Position numbers and translations under genes: made by a program. 64,000 bases of DNA from Gambelia wislizenii. Lineage: Eukaryota; Chordata; Lepidosauria; Squamata; Crotaphytidae. Of this stretch, positions 20,905 to 32,603 are shown in pieces (positions within the stretch are counted from its first letter, which is position 1; each line of letters starts with the position of its first letter). The notes beneath the pieces are model-generated. The model had not been told where the DNA came from. It was given only the letters and a program-made list of their open reading frames with translations, and made no database searches. Location of the stretch: positions 60,601,001-60,665,000 of the forward strand of contig JAUMIR010000005.1 in NCBI GenBank assembly GCA_030847615.1. The letters run 5' to 3'.

Positions 20905-21517
20905 GGAGATTATCAGGCAGGAATCAAAAAAAGTGTTCCTGTCCCATAATCTCCACTCCCACCCCTGTCCCGTCCCTGTCACTCCACGATTACCCTCTCC
21001 ACTGCACTTACCTCCTCTCCTGTCATTCTGGCAGCCCAGGAGTAAACGAAGCTATAACAGAGCTCCCTTCACTTCCTGGACTGAAATTCCACACATTCTC
21101 GCAAGAAGACGCAAGCATGGGAAATTAAAAAATTAAAAAATAAAAAGAACACGAAAAAAATTACAGCAAACAGAAAAACACACTTTAAAAGGTAGAAATA
21201 ACCTGGGGGGGGTCATAAAAAGTGTGTCACTTACCTGGATGTCCCAATCTCACCCAGAAGTATTCTGGAAGGGACATCACCTTGATGCTGGAATCTTGCC
21301 AGCATAACAGGGCACCTTTTCACTTGCAGGGACATCCATGACAGAAACAGAACAGTGGATCTACTGACGGCTTATTCCGCCAATAAAAAGCAGCACCAGC
21401 AGAATGGCAGCAGAACGGGTGCATAACAAGGGGGGAACAGCGTCATCTGAAAAGGGAGCACTTTTGCAATCTCCTGGCATTCATGTAACACCACTTTTAA
21501 CATGTCTGATAATCTCA
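20905..21517. mobile_element. 613-bp inverted-end MITE
   Basis: Ends GGAGATTATCAGGCAGGAAT and TGAGATTATCAGACATGTTA belong to the family at 8540, with a candidate 3-bp duplication CCA at 20902-20904 and 21518-21520. Its interior phrases (TCCTGTCCCATAATCTCC, CTCCCTTCACTTCCTGGACT, TTCTCGCAAGAAGACGCAAG) are shared with 26603-27062. Confidence 0.7.
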
Positions 21518-21776
21518 CCACCCTCAGAGGAAGGCAGAAGTTAAGCAAGCTCCAGAACTGTTTTCTCTCACATTCTTTGGGAGGGGGATTTGCCTCAATG
21601 GAAAAAAATAGAGAGGTGGTAAGAAAGAAACCTGCAGTATTCATGATCATAACACTTCATCAGAATTCATGGGATTTCATTCTAGGACAGGCAAACCTTT
21701 TTAAAAAAACAAAAATTAAAACTATGTAATAAGGATCTATGCTTAAATATTGAATGGGAAAAAAGACTACAAAAGG

Positions 21777-21918
21777 AGTCAGTTATGGTATAGTGGTTTG
21801 AGTGTTGGATACAACTCTGGAGACCCCCTCTGAACAAATCTTGCCAAGAAAACTGCATGACAGGTTAGCCTTAGGGTCACCATAGTCGGAAACAACTTGA
21901 AGGCCCACAACAACAAAA
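21777..21918 (+). mobile_element. tRNA-derived SINE with internal deletion
   Basis: Head TATGGTATAGTGGTTTGAGT joins directly to CCCTCTGAACAAATCTTGCC and the tail AACTTGAAGGCCCACAACAAC. The middle of the SINE, including the B box, is missing. Confidence 0.85.
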
Positions 21919-23333
21919 GGAAACAGGAGGAAAACAGATGGGGATACAGATATATGCTCTGTCTGTTTGTCCATCTGTGTGTCTATATATCTATGAACAG
22001 ATGGATGGACAAAGAAAGACACAGACGCAGATAGGTGGGAAGCATATTGTGATAAGAGCCTAAGGAATTGAACAAAAGACTAACTCTAAAAAAGAGATGC
22101 GACCACTGTATGGCCCATGTTTGAGCTGTGATGCTATTCTTAGATTTTGTTAATTTTATTTTTACGATAAGTTGTAGTCCTCATAGTTTTAAAATTTAAC
22201 TTTAAAACAGCACTAAATTTCTAAAAGACATTGACAACACAAAGGAAAGAAAGCAGCTCACATTTTAGGTGTCCATTTTCAAATGGATTTTAAGAAGCTG
22301 TCATATGCTTTTGAACATTTAAGAGAGATTCTGGACAGAGGCAAAAACAATCTGTTTCTGCTGTGTGATATTTTCACCATTTTCCAAAGAGGACAGGGCC
22401 AGCCTTGAAGGAGAGAACCAGTTTTGTTTAACTATATAAGATAGTCACTGTAGCACTGGAGAATAGGAGTTCAAAGTGAAGCCAGAAATCAGCAGAGTCC
22501 AGTTTTAATGACTGGCAAGACATTCTTGTCAGAGCCAGCCCTACCATAAGGTATACTGAACATCTGATACTGCTACATGATATAGCAACTCCTTATCTGA
22601 GCCTCCTGGGGTAACCTGTTCTGCTCAACTTCACTTTATCAGACCGGGCAAATATGGTGTCATAATGACGCCTAATGATCGCAAAAGGGTACACGTACGA
22701 GACGACAACGTCCTTTTGTGATCATATATTATCAAAAACCCATTCCTTTTTATTGATGGGCCAAGCTGTCAATTGAGTTTGAAACTTCATGCCATTGTGC
22801 TCAGTGAATACAGCATCATTTGGCAGAACATTTCCGGGTGAGACTGTGACAGCCAGGTAGGGGATGCTTTTTTTATTACCCCCTCTTATACTTGGGACTT
22901 TTAAAATGTGTTTCTATGCTTTTCTGAATGTTTTATGTGTTTATTTTGCTTTTATTTTTGAATTTGCCACACTAGCATCTTCATGCGAGAATTGGTGAGA
23001 GCTCAACCCAGAAAGTAAACAGAGCTCCGTTTGTGCTCCATTACTGCCGTGGATGCCTCACTGACACTGGCAAAGGTATGTCTGGTAGCGGGGTTCTTTT
23101 GCCAGCTTAAAAACATTTTAAAATATGCCAACAAAAGAACATTAATGCGGGGAGGGTCTGATAAAGTCCTTAGCCTGCTATACCTAGATGATATCCTTGT
23201 TCAGTCTAAGTTTTCAAGGACTGCTTTGAATTGTGCACACTTCCGTTTAATAACATTGATAGTGGTAGTTATGATTGGCTCCACTTGACTGGAAAAAGTG
23301 GCAATAAGGTTACTTATGAACACTCAGGCAGGA
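21919..23333. other. Unannotated sequence
   Basis: No element recognised except a possible reverse-transcriptase phrase near 23155-23225. Confidence 0.45.
23155..23225 (+). pseudogene. Possible reverse-transcriptase active-site fragment
   Basis: The frame here includes LLYLDDILVQSK, which has the Y-x-D-D form of LTR- or DIRS-type reverse-transcriptase active sites. Flanking residues show no other conserved block, so this may be a tiny pol remnant or chance. Confidence 0.3.
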
Positions 23334-23461
23334 TAACACACACACACACACACACACACACAAGTGCGTATCTGCCTTCAAGTCACCTGTCAACTTATGG
23401 AGACCCCATGAATTTCATAGGGTTTTCTCAGGAATACTCAGAGTTTACTTATATCCAATGA
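23334..23461 (-). mobile_element. 5S-type SINE tail with (CA)n
   Basis: A (CA)n run at about 23337-23363 is followed by TGCCTTCAAGTCACCTGTCA and CCATGAATTTCATAGGGTTT. This is the reverse complement of the shared SINE tail also seen at 34591 and 51268-52548. The 5S head is not present. Confidence 0.7.
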
Positions 23462-24085
23462 TATTTTGCAGCACCTAATCACACTGGGCCATCATATAAT
23501 CATGTTTTCCAAGATGATAATGAGTACTTCACTGTTTCAAATAGGAAAGGAGTATTAATATTAATGTGATCTTCAACAGCAGGGTCATGAAGGGTGCTTT
23601 ATATTTTCTCTTACCACTGGACATATATATGTCTCTGACTGCTAGATTAGTTGCAGCCTGGATATCATGCTGAGTTAAATACTGCAGAAATTTCAGGGTA
23701 TGATGAAGCTCCAGCATGGCTTTCCAAGTAAGAAGGAACAATTGCATTTGTCTTCGGCTTGCCACAAAATCTTTCCAAGAATACTTTTTTATCTTCACTA
23801 ACTGGTTGCAACCTGCACTCCATTTTCGATTACCAATCATCCTTTCAGAGGTTCCTTCTTTCCAGATGTTGTTGGCTATCTTTCCCTGTCCTTCTGATGG
23901 ACAATTTCCTCTTTTCTGAATTGCATATTTTTCTACTACATACTTTGAATCTTCAACCTGCCAGAAGTTGCTGAATACTGTTGTACATTAACACTTAATT
24001 GGAGGGGCAGGGGAGAAAGTTGAATTCATCTTTTAAAAGAGTCTCTCTCTCTTGCTCACTGTTATCAAATGAGCCACTTCCAAGA
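23462..24085. other. Unannotated sequence
   Basis: No element or gene recognised. Confidence 0.45.
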
Positions 24086-24088
24086 TAA

Positions 24089-24285
24089 GGGACATTTTCA
24101 GACATGTAAAATTACCTTCTTGCCGCGCAAGCAGCCTCCGGAACAGTATCGAGGCTGCTGCACGGCAAGGGTCCATTTCGCTGTTTCTCTCTCGGTGTCG
24201 TCCGTGACTGTTGTGGCCAGCATTGGAGGCGGCCGCGCTGTTTTTTACTCACGGACAAAATGGACCCTTGCCGTGCAGCAGCCTC
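24089..24285. mobile_element. Truncated palindromic MITE
   Basis: The left end GGGACATTTTCAGACATGTA follows TAA. An arm at about 24149-24180 (GAGGCTGCTGCACGGCAAGG...) pairs with 24254-24284. The outer right arm is missing: the element stops where LINE sequence begins at about 24286. Confidence 0.75.
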
Positions 24286-24747
24286 AATCCCAGCTGCCTT
24301 GCCGTTTTTCATCTGCTGTATGGCCTTAAGGGTCTTTTCCAAAGTGGGAGCTATGTCCAATTCATTTTTCATCGGTTTTTGTATCGTATGTTGGATAGCT
24401 GAGCCTTGGACTACTTGGCTGGCACTAAAGAGACTTTGAAAATGTTCAGCCCATCGATTCAGGATGGAGGCTTTAACAGTAATTAATGTTTGGCCATCTG
24501 TACTGTATAAGGAGCTTTGGACCTGATAAGTAGGTCCAAACACTGCTTTAAGAGCTTCATAAAATCCTCTATGATCATCCAGATCTGCACAGTGTTGTGT
24601 CTTTTCTGCTATATTGATCCACCACTTGTTCTGCATGTCTAAGAGTTTTTGTTGAAGTTTACTACATGTGAGGCAGAAAGCTGCTTTTCTTACATGGCAA
24701 GTTGGCTGGGCAAGGTATGCCTGGTGAGCAGTTCTCTTCTTTGCCAA
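24286..24747 (-). pseudogene. LINE linker domain between endonuclease and RT
   Basis: The minus-strand frame encodes AKKRTAHQAYLAQPTCHVRK, FYEALKAVFGPTYQ, LNRWAEHFQSLFSA and MKNGKAAG, the conserved segment between APE endonuclease and reverse transcriptase in this LINE type. The last ~50 codons of the longer 24112-24747 frame are not LINE: they read into the palindromic MITE. Confidence 0.85.
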
Positions 24748-25138
24748 CAGCTCCTGGATCTCTTGGTTGTTTTCATCAAACCAGTCTTGATTTTTCTTGT
24801 GGAAGAACCTGAGGGATTCTTCTGCAGACTGGAGGATACTGTTTTTTTATATATTGCCAAAGCACTGTGGGAGAAGGATCTGTAGGATGGTCAAGTTTTG
24901 TTTGCAGGTTTGCCTGGAAGTTGTCTCTCGTGGTAGCTTGTTGAAGATTGTTGACTTGGAGTTTCCTCTTTAAGTTGCCACCCCTCTTAGGTTAGAACTT
25001 AAGATGAAGATATAGTTTACATCTGACGGGGCGATGATCTGTTTGGCATTCTGCACTAGGCATCACTTGGATATGACGGACATCGCAAATGTTTCTCTGG
25101 CGAGCTAGAACATAGTCAATGAGGTGCCAGTGTTTGGA

Positions 25139-25534
25139 TCAGGGATGCATCCAGGTTGTCTTCAAGTTATCTTTCTGCTGAAAGGTAGTGTTTGTAATAG
25201 TTAGCTGTTGTTCTGTGCAGAACTCTAGCAAGAGGCGTCTGTTATCATTGCAATTTCCAACACCATGCTTGCCTAAGACACCTTTCCAGGCTTCGGAGTT
25301 CTTTCCTACTCTGGCATTGAAGTCACCAAGGATAATAATTTTATCTTCTACAGGGACTATTTGTATGAGTTGGCGTAGGTCTGTATAGAATTTGTCTTTC
25401 TCTACAGGGTTGGCTTGCATAGTTGGGGCATATATACTAAAGAGAACAACACATGGGAGGTGTAAGGATATAATGTGATCAGAGTGTCCTGTTGGCAAGG
25501 TTTCGAGTTTGGAGGCAATGGCATTTTTAATCAT
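25139..25534 (-). pseudogene. LINE APE endonuclease domain remnant
   Basis: The minus-strand frame (131 codons) contains the APE-type block FSIYAPTM, then IILGDFNARVGK near residues 66-77 with the catalytic D-x-N. It goes on to HGVGNCNDNRRLLLEFC and TITNTTFQQKDNLKTTWMHP. In live elements this domain nicks target DNA. Later catalytic residues (SDH block) lie past a stop near 25138. Similar domains are often mis-annotated as craniofacial development protein 2. Confidence 0.85.
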
Positions 25535-26602
25535 AAAGCCTACTTCTGAAAGATGTTTTTCGGTTTTGGGTTTGCCAGACCAGTAAAGTGTGTAGCCAGC
25601 ACTGTGTTCTTTAAGGCTGCCTTCCTCATGGAGAAGAACTTAACTAAGAGCAGCGATGTCAATATTAAGTCGTGATAGTTCATGGGCTATTAGGGCAGAA
25701 CAACACTCAGGCCGTCCACTATCTGCAGAGTCTCGCATGGTTCTGGTGTTCCAGCATGCAAGTGTCCGTTTATTTACACCTTTGGAGGCCGGTGTGTGCC
25801 TTTGTTTCTTTGCCTTGGTTTGACCGCATCAGAAGATGCCCGTTGGCCGCGGCTAGCCAACCAGGTAGATGGGGATGAGCTTTCGTTAGGCCACCTTTTC
25901 TAGGCCCCTCTCCATATGGAGCAAGCAGTGCTCTCCTTAAAAAAGGCTGCTTGGTCATTCAGGATGTTGTCAAACAAGACTCATCTCCCGGGTCAGCCTT
26001 GAGCGACCAAAGTCCTGAACCGCCTGCATGCAGGGTTGGGTCTGCGGCTTCCAGTGCATCTTTACACTTGCCGTTTCGTCCCTTGCCTATCGCTACACGG
26101 CTTTTTTGGAACAGGATTTGTCCTTCGAGCCTATGCAATGGATTTTTCTGGTGGAGCGCAGTGTGCACAGAACTGGCCTCACCCTTTAAACCAAACGTTC
26201 ACCTGTCATGGCCTTGCAAGCATGGACGTAGCAGCGAGGTCCTCGGGTCGTAGGTTTGATTAGAGTTTCCTTCTCTTAGATGGTTGACCTTACAGGATTG
26301 GACGAGCACCATCTGCCCGGGTTTGGGATTAGAGTTTTCCTTCTCCTAGGACGGTTGCCATAAGGCTAGAGAGCCCATCCTGCCCTTTGACGCACTTTGT
26401 CAGACGCTTCGGTTTTGACCTGTCTAGCATGGGAGACCCTACTGGTGGCTATTATGCCACCGCCAGCATAGCTCAAAACATCATTAGGGTACGCAAGCCT
26501 CTCTCCCACGACAAGGGGGCATCAATGGAGAGGAATAAGAAGGGTTCGGCTTTTGACTACTAGCTTGAGAGAGACTACTGTTACTTCCGTCACACTTACA
26601 GT

Positions 26603-27062
26603 GGAGATTATCAGACAGGAATGCAAAAAGCGTTCCTGTTCCACAATCTCCAGACCTGTCCTTGTCCCGACACAATAACCCTCCTGATCAGACTTACCTT
26701 CTCTTGCTTCCAAAGGCAGCCCAGGCATGAATGGAGCTCTAATGGAGCTCCATTAACTTCCTGGACTGAAACCCTGCCCATTCTCGCAAGAAGACACAAG
26801 CACGGGAAATTCAAAAAGAAAAAAATGCACACAAACAAGTTCACAAAAGCACATACACACACTAAAAAAATAACAGGTAACCTGGGGAGGGTGCAAAAAA
26901 AGAGGGTAGCCTGCCTGGTTCTCACAATCCCACCCGGAAGTGTTCTGGCAGGACTGCCCATTGACATTGTATTCATGAGTCAAAAACAGCATGAGGTTTC
27001 AGGTGCCGGCAATGCCAGCACCAAAACAGAATGGGTGATCCATTGACAGCTCCGTCCCGTCA
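26603..27062. mobile_element. MITE, truncated at the right
   Basis: The left end GGAGATTATCAGACAGGAAT is followed by a small hairpin (CAGGAATGC...GCGTTCCTG). The body parallels 20905-21517 (CTGGACTGAAACCC, TTCTCGCAAGAAGACACAAG). The right terminal repeat is missing. Confidence 0.65.
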
Positions 27063-27801
27063 ATGTTTGATTAACAGGACACAACAAATATCTTGAAAAA
27101 TGATGTGGCAATTAGCTTTGAAAAAAAATTCCCATTAGCTCAAACAGGAAGGTTTTTTTACAAGACTGATAGTATCATGGGCGGAATCTGTGTCTGTGTT
27201 TAAAAGGAGATTGAGAAGAGAGGAAAGCAAACGGAGAGAAGGATATGGCTTTTCTTTGGCCTTCCACCTATTGGCCTTGCCTACTTCTGAGATTTGCTTC
27301 ACTCACCACTGCCATATTGCTCCAAGAAGGTGGGATGAAGGAATGCAGCCTTCACAGTGCCCCCTCCCTTTTTTATCATGAGTTTTTGTTACGTACAAGT
27401 CCTACTTTACTTTTGATAAAGAATGTGTAAATCATCCACAAATGGAAATAATTTCTGTTTATGGAAAGAGAATTGTGCCCACGGAAGGAGGTCTTTTGCT
27501 GATGGAAGAACTCCTTCACTGAATGTAACTCTTGTTCCATGAACAGAAGTGAAAACTTTGGATACCTCCCATAATGTAAATACTTGCAGAAGCAGAGCAA
27601 AATTATTTTTGACAGCAAGAGATTAATCAAAACATCTTATTGAAATCCTAAAATGTAGTGAAAATCTATTAGTGTAATCTAGTTAGGCAATATTTGCTAC
27701 TTTAAAAAAAAATCAAAGATGGTAACCAAAAATGTAATAGTCAGTGGTTCTATGAGAGCATATTCTCATGTTTACACTGGAAATGAATGGATAATAGAAT
27801 T
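27063..27801. other. Unannotated sequence
   Basis: No element or gene recognised. Confidence 0.45.
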
Positions 27802-27809
27802 AGCTAGGG

Positions 27810-27994
27810 CAGTGCTACTCAAAGTGGTGGTCCATGGATTGATGCCAGTCCATGAGCCACCAGCTGCCAATCCCTGGAAAGTTTCTGGAAAGAAAGGAAC
27901 AATAGTAGTCAGTGGCCACAAATATGCCACTGGTCCCTGGCACATTGGGATAAAAATTGCTAGCGTCTCACATCAAATGGCTTAAGAAACACTG
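27810..27994. mobile_element. 185-bp hAT-type MITE
   Basis: The ends CAGTGCTACTCAAAG and CAGTGTTTCTTAAGC are inverted, with an 8-bp duplication AGCTAGGG (27802-27809) and ATCTAGGG (27995-28002), 7 of 8 matching. CAGTG ends plus 8-bp duplications are typical of hAT elements. Confidence 0.85.
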
Positions 27995-28002
27995 ATCTAG
28001 GG

Positions 28003-30637
28003 GATGACAAAACATGTAACTTCCCTGCAGGGGATTATAATACATACCTGTAGTAAGATCCATAAGAGGCCAGCTCAGGACCTAGGCACAAAATTTCAGG
28101 AACAATTCCAGCTAGTGGTTTAGCCATAAATCCATCACAGTACAATTGTCACAGCATTAGACCAGGACAGAAGAATGCCAGGTTTAAATTACCATTCAGC
28201 CATGAAGCTCACAGGATGACGTTGGAGCAGTGACTCTTATTCAGTTTAAACTACTTCATCACAGGATTGTTGGATAAAATGATGGTAGGGAAAAAGAAAA
28301 TGTGTACACCAAGCTCCTTGGAGGAAGGGCAGGAGAATAAAGAAGTTGTAGCTATCAATAATGTTCCTTATCACCTGATCATCAAGGCCTGAGATGTGCT
28401 TAAAATGCTTGGAGTTTACTATGTTTTCCCAAATCCACATGAATACAACATGTTTATATATTGAATCCTGGCCAGGGCAGTTCTGCTCTGGAGGTTTGCT
28501 CTGTCATTGACCATTAACGAAACAAAATAAATGTTAAGTAAGTAAGGTAAGCCAAGTGGAAACCACAAATCAGGAAGGCCACTGGCTAAGGTTGTCTTCC
28601 TTGCCAGAAACTAATGTGCTCTATAATGGAAGGATAATAAGAGGCTCGGGCTGGTTTTATGGTGCTTCATATAAATTTTGGCATTGCAAAAGGGCTGGGC
28701 TGATCTTCTTGATCCTTAGAGAAACATTTGATGCAATTTTTTTCACTTTTTTCATCACAATGATATGCTATATTCTACCCTCTTATGACCTAAGTCTCTT
28801 TACTCCAGGGTGGGGTACATTTAGAACCTTCCTGTTCATTTACCACTGGCTTGTTTGTCTCCGTTCATTCCAGAGGTACTTAAGCTTCCACCCACACCAG
28901 ACTTTGGATATCCTGAAGGAGCAAAAAAGGAGGCGGCCACGGGAAGAAAGCGTTCTGCACTGGCAGCATATTAATTGGCTCACTTCTCCTTGCGTTTATT
29001 ATTCATAGCACTAGTGGGAGGGCAAGGTGAAGAGTGACTCACACAATGGTATGTATGAGCTGAAAGTTAATACTGATCCACACCCCCACAACTGAGAATC
29101 AATGCTGGATTGGGTCAAAATAGTCCATCTTCCTCCAAGTTGAAAAAGAAAAAAAAAAAAAAACAGGACCCAAGGGACCAGCTGCTTGGGATAGATTGTC
29201 CAGTTGCTATCACCAAATATGCAAAGCATATTTGAAGAGCATTTCCCAACAACTTTTGCAGATAAATACTGTACTTAACACTGCTTCTGTCAAAGAAATT
29301 AACACTGATTCTTTTAACAAATGTCTGAGGGAGCTGAATGTCTTTCAGGTGTTTTCTTGGACAGGGAAGTGAGGCAGTAACAAGAAGCTGAAACATGTCA
29401 GTGTAGCCAGAAGCAGATATAACTGATTTCAGAATGGAAATCTCATTGCCGTTTATTATTTGTGACTGCTAACGATTTAGTTGGCTTTGTAGAGACAGAA
29501 AAGCAGAGATGGCCCTTGGAATCTAAAAGAATATTGGCAGTAATTCCCTCCCAATACTGAAAAATACTAATGCATCCTGTCTGCACTATTTGCGGGCCTA
29601 GTGTTAAGATGTCGGCCTGGGCAGGGCAGGGAGCTGAATGAAAATCACAAGTCATGTTGGAGAGGGGAAAAGGTCACAACTTTATTGAAAATTGGTTAGT
29701 ATTCACATGACATGAGGTATCAGTTCAGGTATCAGATAATCTGTCTCTTACCTGATAAACCAGTCACCCCCCTCCCCAGACCTCTCCTGAATGCTAGGGA
29801 GTGGAACTGCAGGATGGTAGCTGAGGAATCCATATGGGTACACTGCCACAGTGTGTATCCTTACTACCTAGCAGTGAAGCCAGTCCTCTGAGCTGGGCCT
29901 GACACTGGTTGCCTGCTCCCCCAAGAACTCATAGAAGGACCCCCTCAATGGGAAACAGAAGGGACTGATAGACCTCATTTCCCCAAAAAACTGGATCTTT
30001 ACCCATGCCACTCCAACCCCCACCCCATTTGTGAGAAAATACACTGTCTTCAGAATTAACACAAGTACAAAACTAATTGACCCAATGTAAGAGGGTGGGA
30101 AAGCTGCTTGAGCTCATGTGTTGAGGGATCTGCAGATTGGCTGCTTATATACCTCACTGCTAGATGTAAGGGAAGCCTTCGGCTTCAAGGGCCAGCACAG
30201 TGAAATCCCTACCTCCCTTAGCACACCACTGGCTGCTCTCCCCAGGAGCCCATGAAAATGCATGCTGGCTTCTGGGAAGGAAATGAGACTTGCTTGGAGA
30301 AAATGGCACCACCCCACACACCGCCAGAGCTGCGTTTCAACTTGCAATTTAGTTTTTCCAGTAAGTCAGAGCCCTTGCATATGCTCGCAACAGGCTGCCA
30401 CCTATAAATCCACAGTCTGCAACAGACTGCTTTACATATTGCTTAATTTCTGAAGAGGATGTAAAAGGTGCTCTCATTTTGCCATGTAGAAAGATCCAAT
30501 TAAATAAGGGCCCTGAAGAAGCAGAATTAAGCCCAGTCTCAATCTTGTTGCCCTTTAACAGATTTAAAAATCACCTAACATACAGCAAGCTGGTCATATC
30601 TATAGAAACAGATATAAAATGAACTTTTGAGAAATCT
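28003..30637. other. Unannotated sequence
   Basis: A 150-codon ORF at 28556-29008 has hydrophobic stretches but no domain I know and no splice or start context. Poly-A lies at 29148-29163. Nothing else recognised. Confidence 0.45.
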
Positions 30638-30640
30638 AAG

Positions 30641-30678
30641 GGTTCATCTACATGAGCCAGGATATGCCGGCTCCCCAC
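30641..30678. mobile_element. End fragment of the CTA-flanked MITE family
   Basis: GGGTTCATCTACATGAGCCA GGATATGCCGGC, following CTA at 30638-30640 (with one extra A), is the inverted counterpart of the right end at 6767 (GGCTCATCTACACTAGCCAG). The rest is cut off by the next element. Confidence 0.6.
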
Positions 30679-31200
30679 CAGGGCCGGTTTAAGGGTCCTG
30701 CAACACCTGCAGCCACAGCGGGGCCCATTGTTGTAGGGGGCCTGTCGTAATGCTCCTCCTGCAAAAAACATTATTAGTAGGAAGGCTTTTGGCCCTCGCC
30801 ACATTGGGCACCAACCTGCCGCAGAAGGGGGCAGCCGCCATGGGAGGGGCAGCAGCAGGGCAGGGAGTCACCTTCACCTCCTGCCCCTCCCTCTGATGCC
30901 TTCTTGTCCAGGGAGAGCAAAGGTGGTGCTTTGAAAAAGTAGAGGAAAGTTCTGGGCGAGGTCGAGTTTCCCAAAGCGGTGGAGACAGAGACAAATGCAC
31001 AAGGTCCGGGGGACCTGTTTCTCCTGGAGCAACGGGAACGCCTGAGGGAAGAGGCAGGAAAACTCCGAGAAGAGCAGCAAGGGATAAAAGTGCCAGGCAG
31101 TAAGAGAAGCTGAGGCAGAGGAAGCTGGAGGGCCACCTGAGGGAGCAGAGAGAGAAGCCCAACGCTGGTGGGAAGTGAAGCCCTCTTGGTGGCGGCCCTG
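30679..31200. mobile_element. Possible hAT-like TIR element, 522 bp
   Basis: CAGGGCCGGTTTAAGG at the left and CAGGGCCGCCACCAAG read inward from the right form inverted ends of hAT style. The GC-rich interior holds a 173-codon minus-strand ORF with no domain. Flanks do not show an 8-bp duplication, so the call is tentative. Confidence 0.45.
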
Positions 31201-31207
31201 AGAGGAT

Positions 31208-31632
31208 CATAAAATCATAGAATCATAGAACTGTAGAGTTGGAAGAGACCATGAGGGCCATCCAGTCCAACCCCCTGCCATGCAGGAATACACAATCAAA
31301 GCATCCCTGACAGATGGCCATCCAGCCTCTGTTTAAAGACCTCCAAGGAAGGAGATCCCACCATGCTCCAAGAGAGTGTGTTCCACTGCCAAACAGCTCT
31401 TACTGTCAAAAAGTTCCTCCTAATGTTGAGGTGGAATCTCTGTTCCTGGAGTTTGCATCCATTGTTCCATATTCTAGTCTCTGGAGCAGCAGAAAACAAG
31501 TTTGCTCCATCCTCAATGTGACACCCCTTCAAATACTTAAACAGGGCTATCATATCGCCTCTTAACCGTCTTTTTTCCAGGCTAAACATAGCCAGCTCCC
31601 TAAGTCTTTCCTCATAAGGCATGGTTTCCATA
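31208..31632 (-). mobile_element. CR1-type LINE 3' end, minus strand
   Basis: Starts with the tail (ATCATAGAATCATAGAACTG) and AGTTGGAAGAGACCATGAGG, then the end of the CR1 reading frame. On the minus strand this gives PYEERLRELAMFSLEKRRLRG, ALFKYLKGCHIEDGA and FHLNIRRNFLTVRAV. It is 5'-truncated; same fragment class as 50502-50933. Confidence 0.9.
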
Positions 31633-31709
31633 AGGATGGAGGAGGGGCTAACGGAGCTATGTGCTCCATGCATTAAAAGAGTTTACAATTTGTTATTTTA
31701 AAACTCTTA

Positions 31710-32060
31710 GGACATTTTCAGACAGCGTTTTTTCGTGACTACCACGGGAGGAGCTTCCGGTAGAGGGACGGCGCTCTTGCGCAGCAGGGGGTCGTTTTTG
31801 GACGCCGCCGTCCCTCTCCCAAAATCATCCGTGACACTTCCATGAAGCTTCGGAAGCCGCAGCACCATATTTTATTCACGGGCAACCTCCGTGATTAAAA
31901 TATGGCTCTGCGGCTTCCGAAGCTTCACGGAAGTGTCACAGATGATTTCGGGAGAGGGACAGCGGCATCCGAAAACAACCCCCTGCCGCGCAAGAGCGCC
32001 GTCCCTCTCCCGGAAGCTCCTCCCGCAGTAGTCACGAAAAAACGCTGTCTGAAAATGTCC
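31710..32060. mobile_element. Near-perfect palindromic MITE with TTA duplication, 351 bp
   Basis: Ends GGACATTTTCAGACAGCGTT on both sides (inverted), flanked exactly by TTA at 31707-31709 and 32061-32063. The arms carry GTCACGAAAAAACG, GGAGGAGCTTCCGG, CCGTCCCTCTCCC and CTTCGGAAGCCGCAG around a centre near 31888. CpG-rich compared with its surroundings. Confidence 0.9.
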
Positions 32061-32401
32061 TTAGCCTAGAAATGTGAGTATCTAGGCCTTTTCACTTATG
32101 AAGTAGAAGAGGACTCCCCATTCTAAGTTTCTTTTAAACATTTCTAATGCCTGGTCAGTGTGTTTGCCACGTGGTCTAGGTGAGGTGAATAAGGCCAACC
32201 TTCAAGCTAGACTAGAGAACCAAATCATCTCCAGTTTCCCATTGCATATATTTGTTCAAGAACCAAGCAAAGAAATATTCAAAAAATGGTCAATTGCTTT
32301 TCAAATAAAATGAAGCATCAAATTAGTTAACATAAACCTAATTAACTCAGCAAAGCAGCTGGCAGGTACCTGAAGGACTTCATAATCTATTGTTTTTATA
32401 A

Positions 32402-32603
32402 CACTACACTGTTACAGTGCAATTATTCCAGTTTAACTGCTGTGGCTGCCTCCTGTGGAATTCTGGAGTTTGTAGTTTAGTGATGCCTAAGAGCTTTCTG
32501 GCTGAGAGTTCTAAATGCCCCTCCCTAAACTGCAAATCCCAGGATTACACAGGAGGCAGCCTGGGCAGTTAAAGTGGAATAATAGTGCTACAACAGTGTA
32601 GTG
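32402..32603. mobile_element. 202-bp fold-back MITE
   Basis: CACTACACTGTT...ATTATTCCAGTTTAACTGC...GGCTGCCTCCTGTG pairs with CACTACACTGTT...ATTATTCCACTTTAACTGC...GGCTGCCTCCTGTG from the other end. This gives about 60-bp terminal inverted repeats. The CTCCAGAATTCC/TTTGTAGTTTAG interior matches a common squamate hAT-type repeat. Confidence 0.75.

Larger units (their letters stand above)
24286..26540 (-). mobile_element. Zinc-finger LINE, 5' portion without RT
   Basis: Read on the minus strand, the piece runs from a 5' leader (about 26540-25800, with GTATGC-type leader phrases and a CCACCAGTAGGGTCTCCCAT region) through the APE endonuclease (25139-25534) and the linker domain (24286-24747). It stops at GKAAG, just before the reverse transcriptase. 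Same family as 43053-44328, judged by shared polyprotein architecture. LINE copies usually lose the 5' end, so loss of the 3' half implies a later deletion or rearrangement at the joint with the MITE. Confidence 0.8.

Noticed and set aside
24112..24747. 211-codon ORF as one protein
   Set aside because: About three quarters is LINE linker; the last ~50 codons are palindromic MITE sequence.
25139..25534. Host craniofacial development protein 2 (CFDP2) exon
   Set aside because: The similarity is to the LINE-type endonuclease; surrounding sequence is the rest of the LINE.
28556..29008. 150-codon ORF as a host membrane protein
   Set aside because: Hydrophobic stretches only; no domain, exon signals or conserved motif. 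This length is expected by chance in 64 kb.
30689..31210. 173-codon minus-strand ORF as a gene
   Set aside because: Lies within a GC-rich TIR-bounded element and shows no domain.
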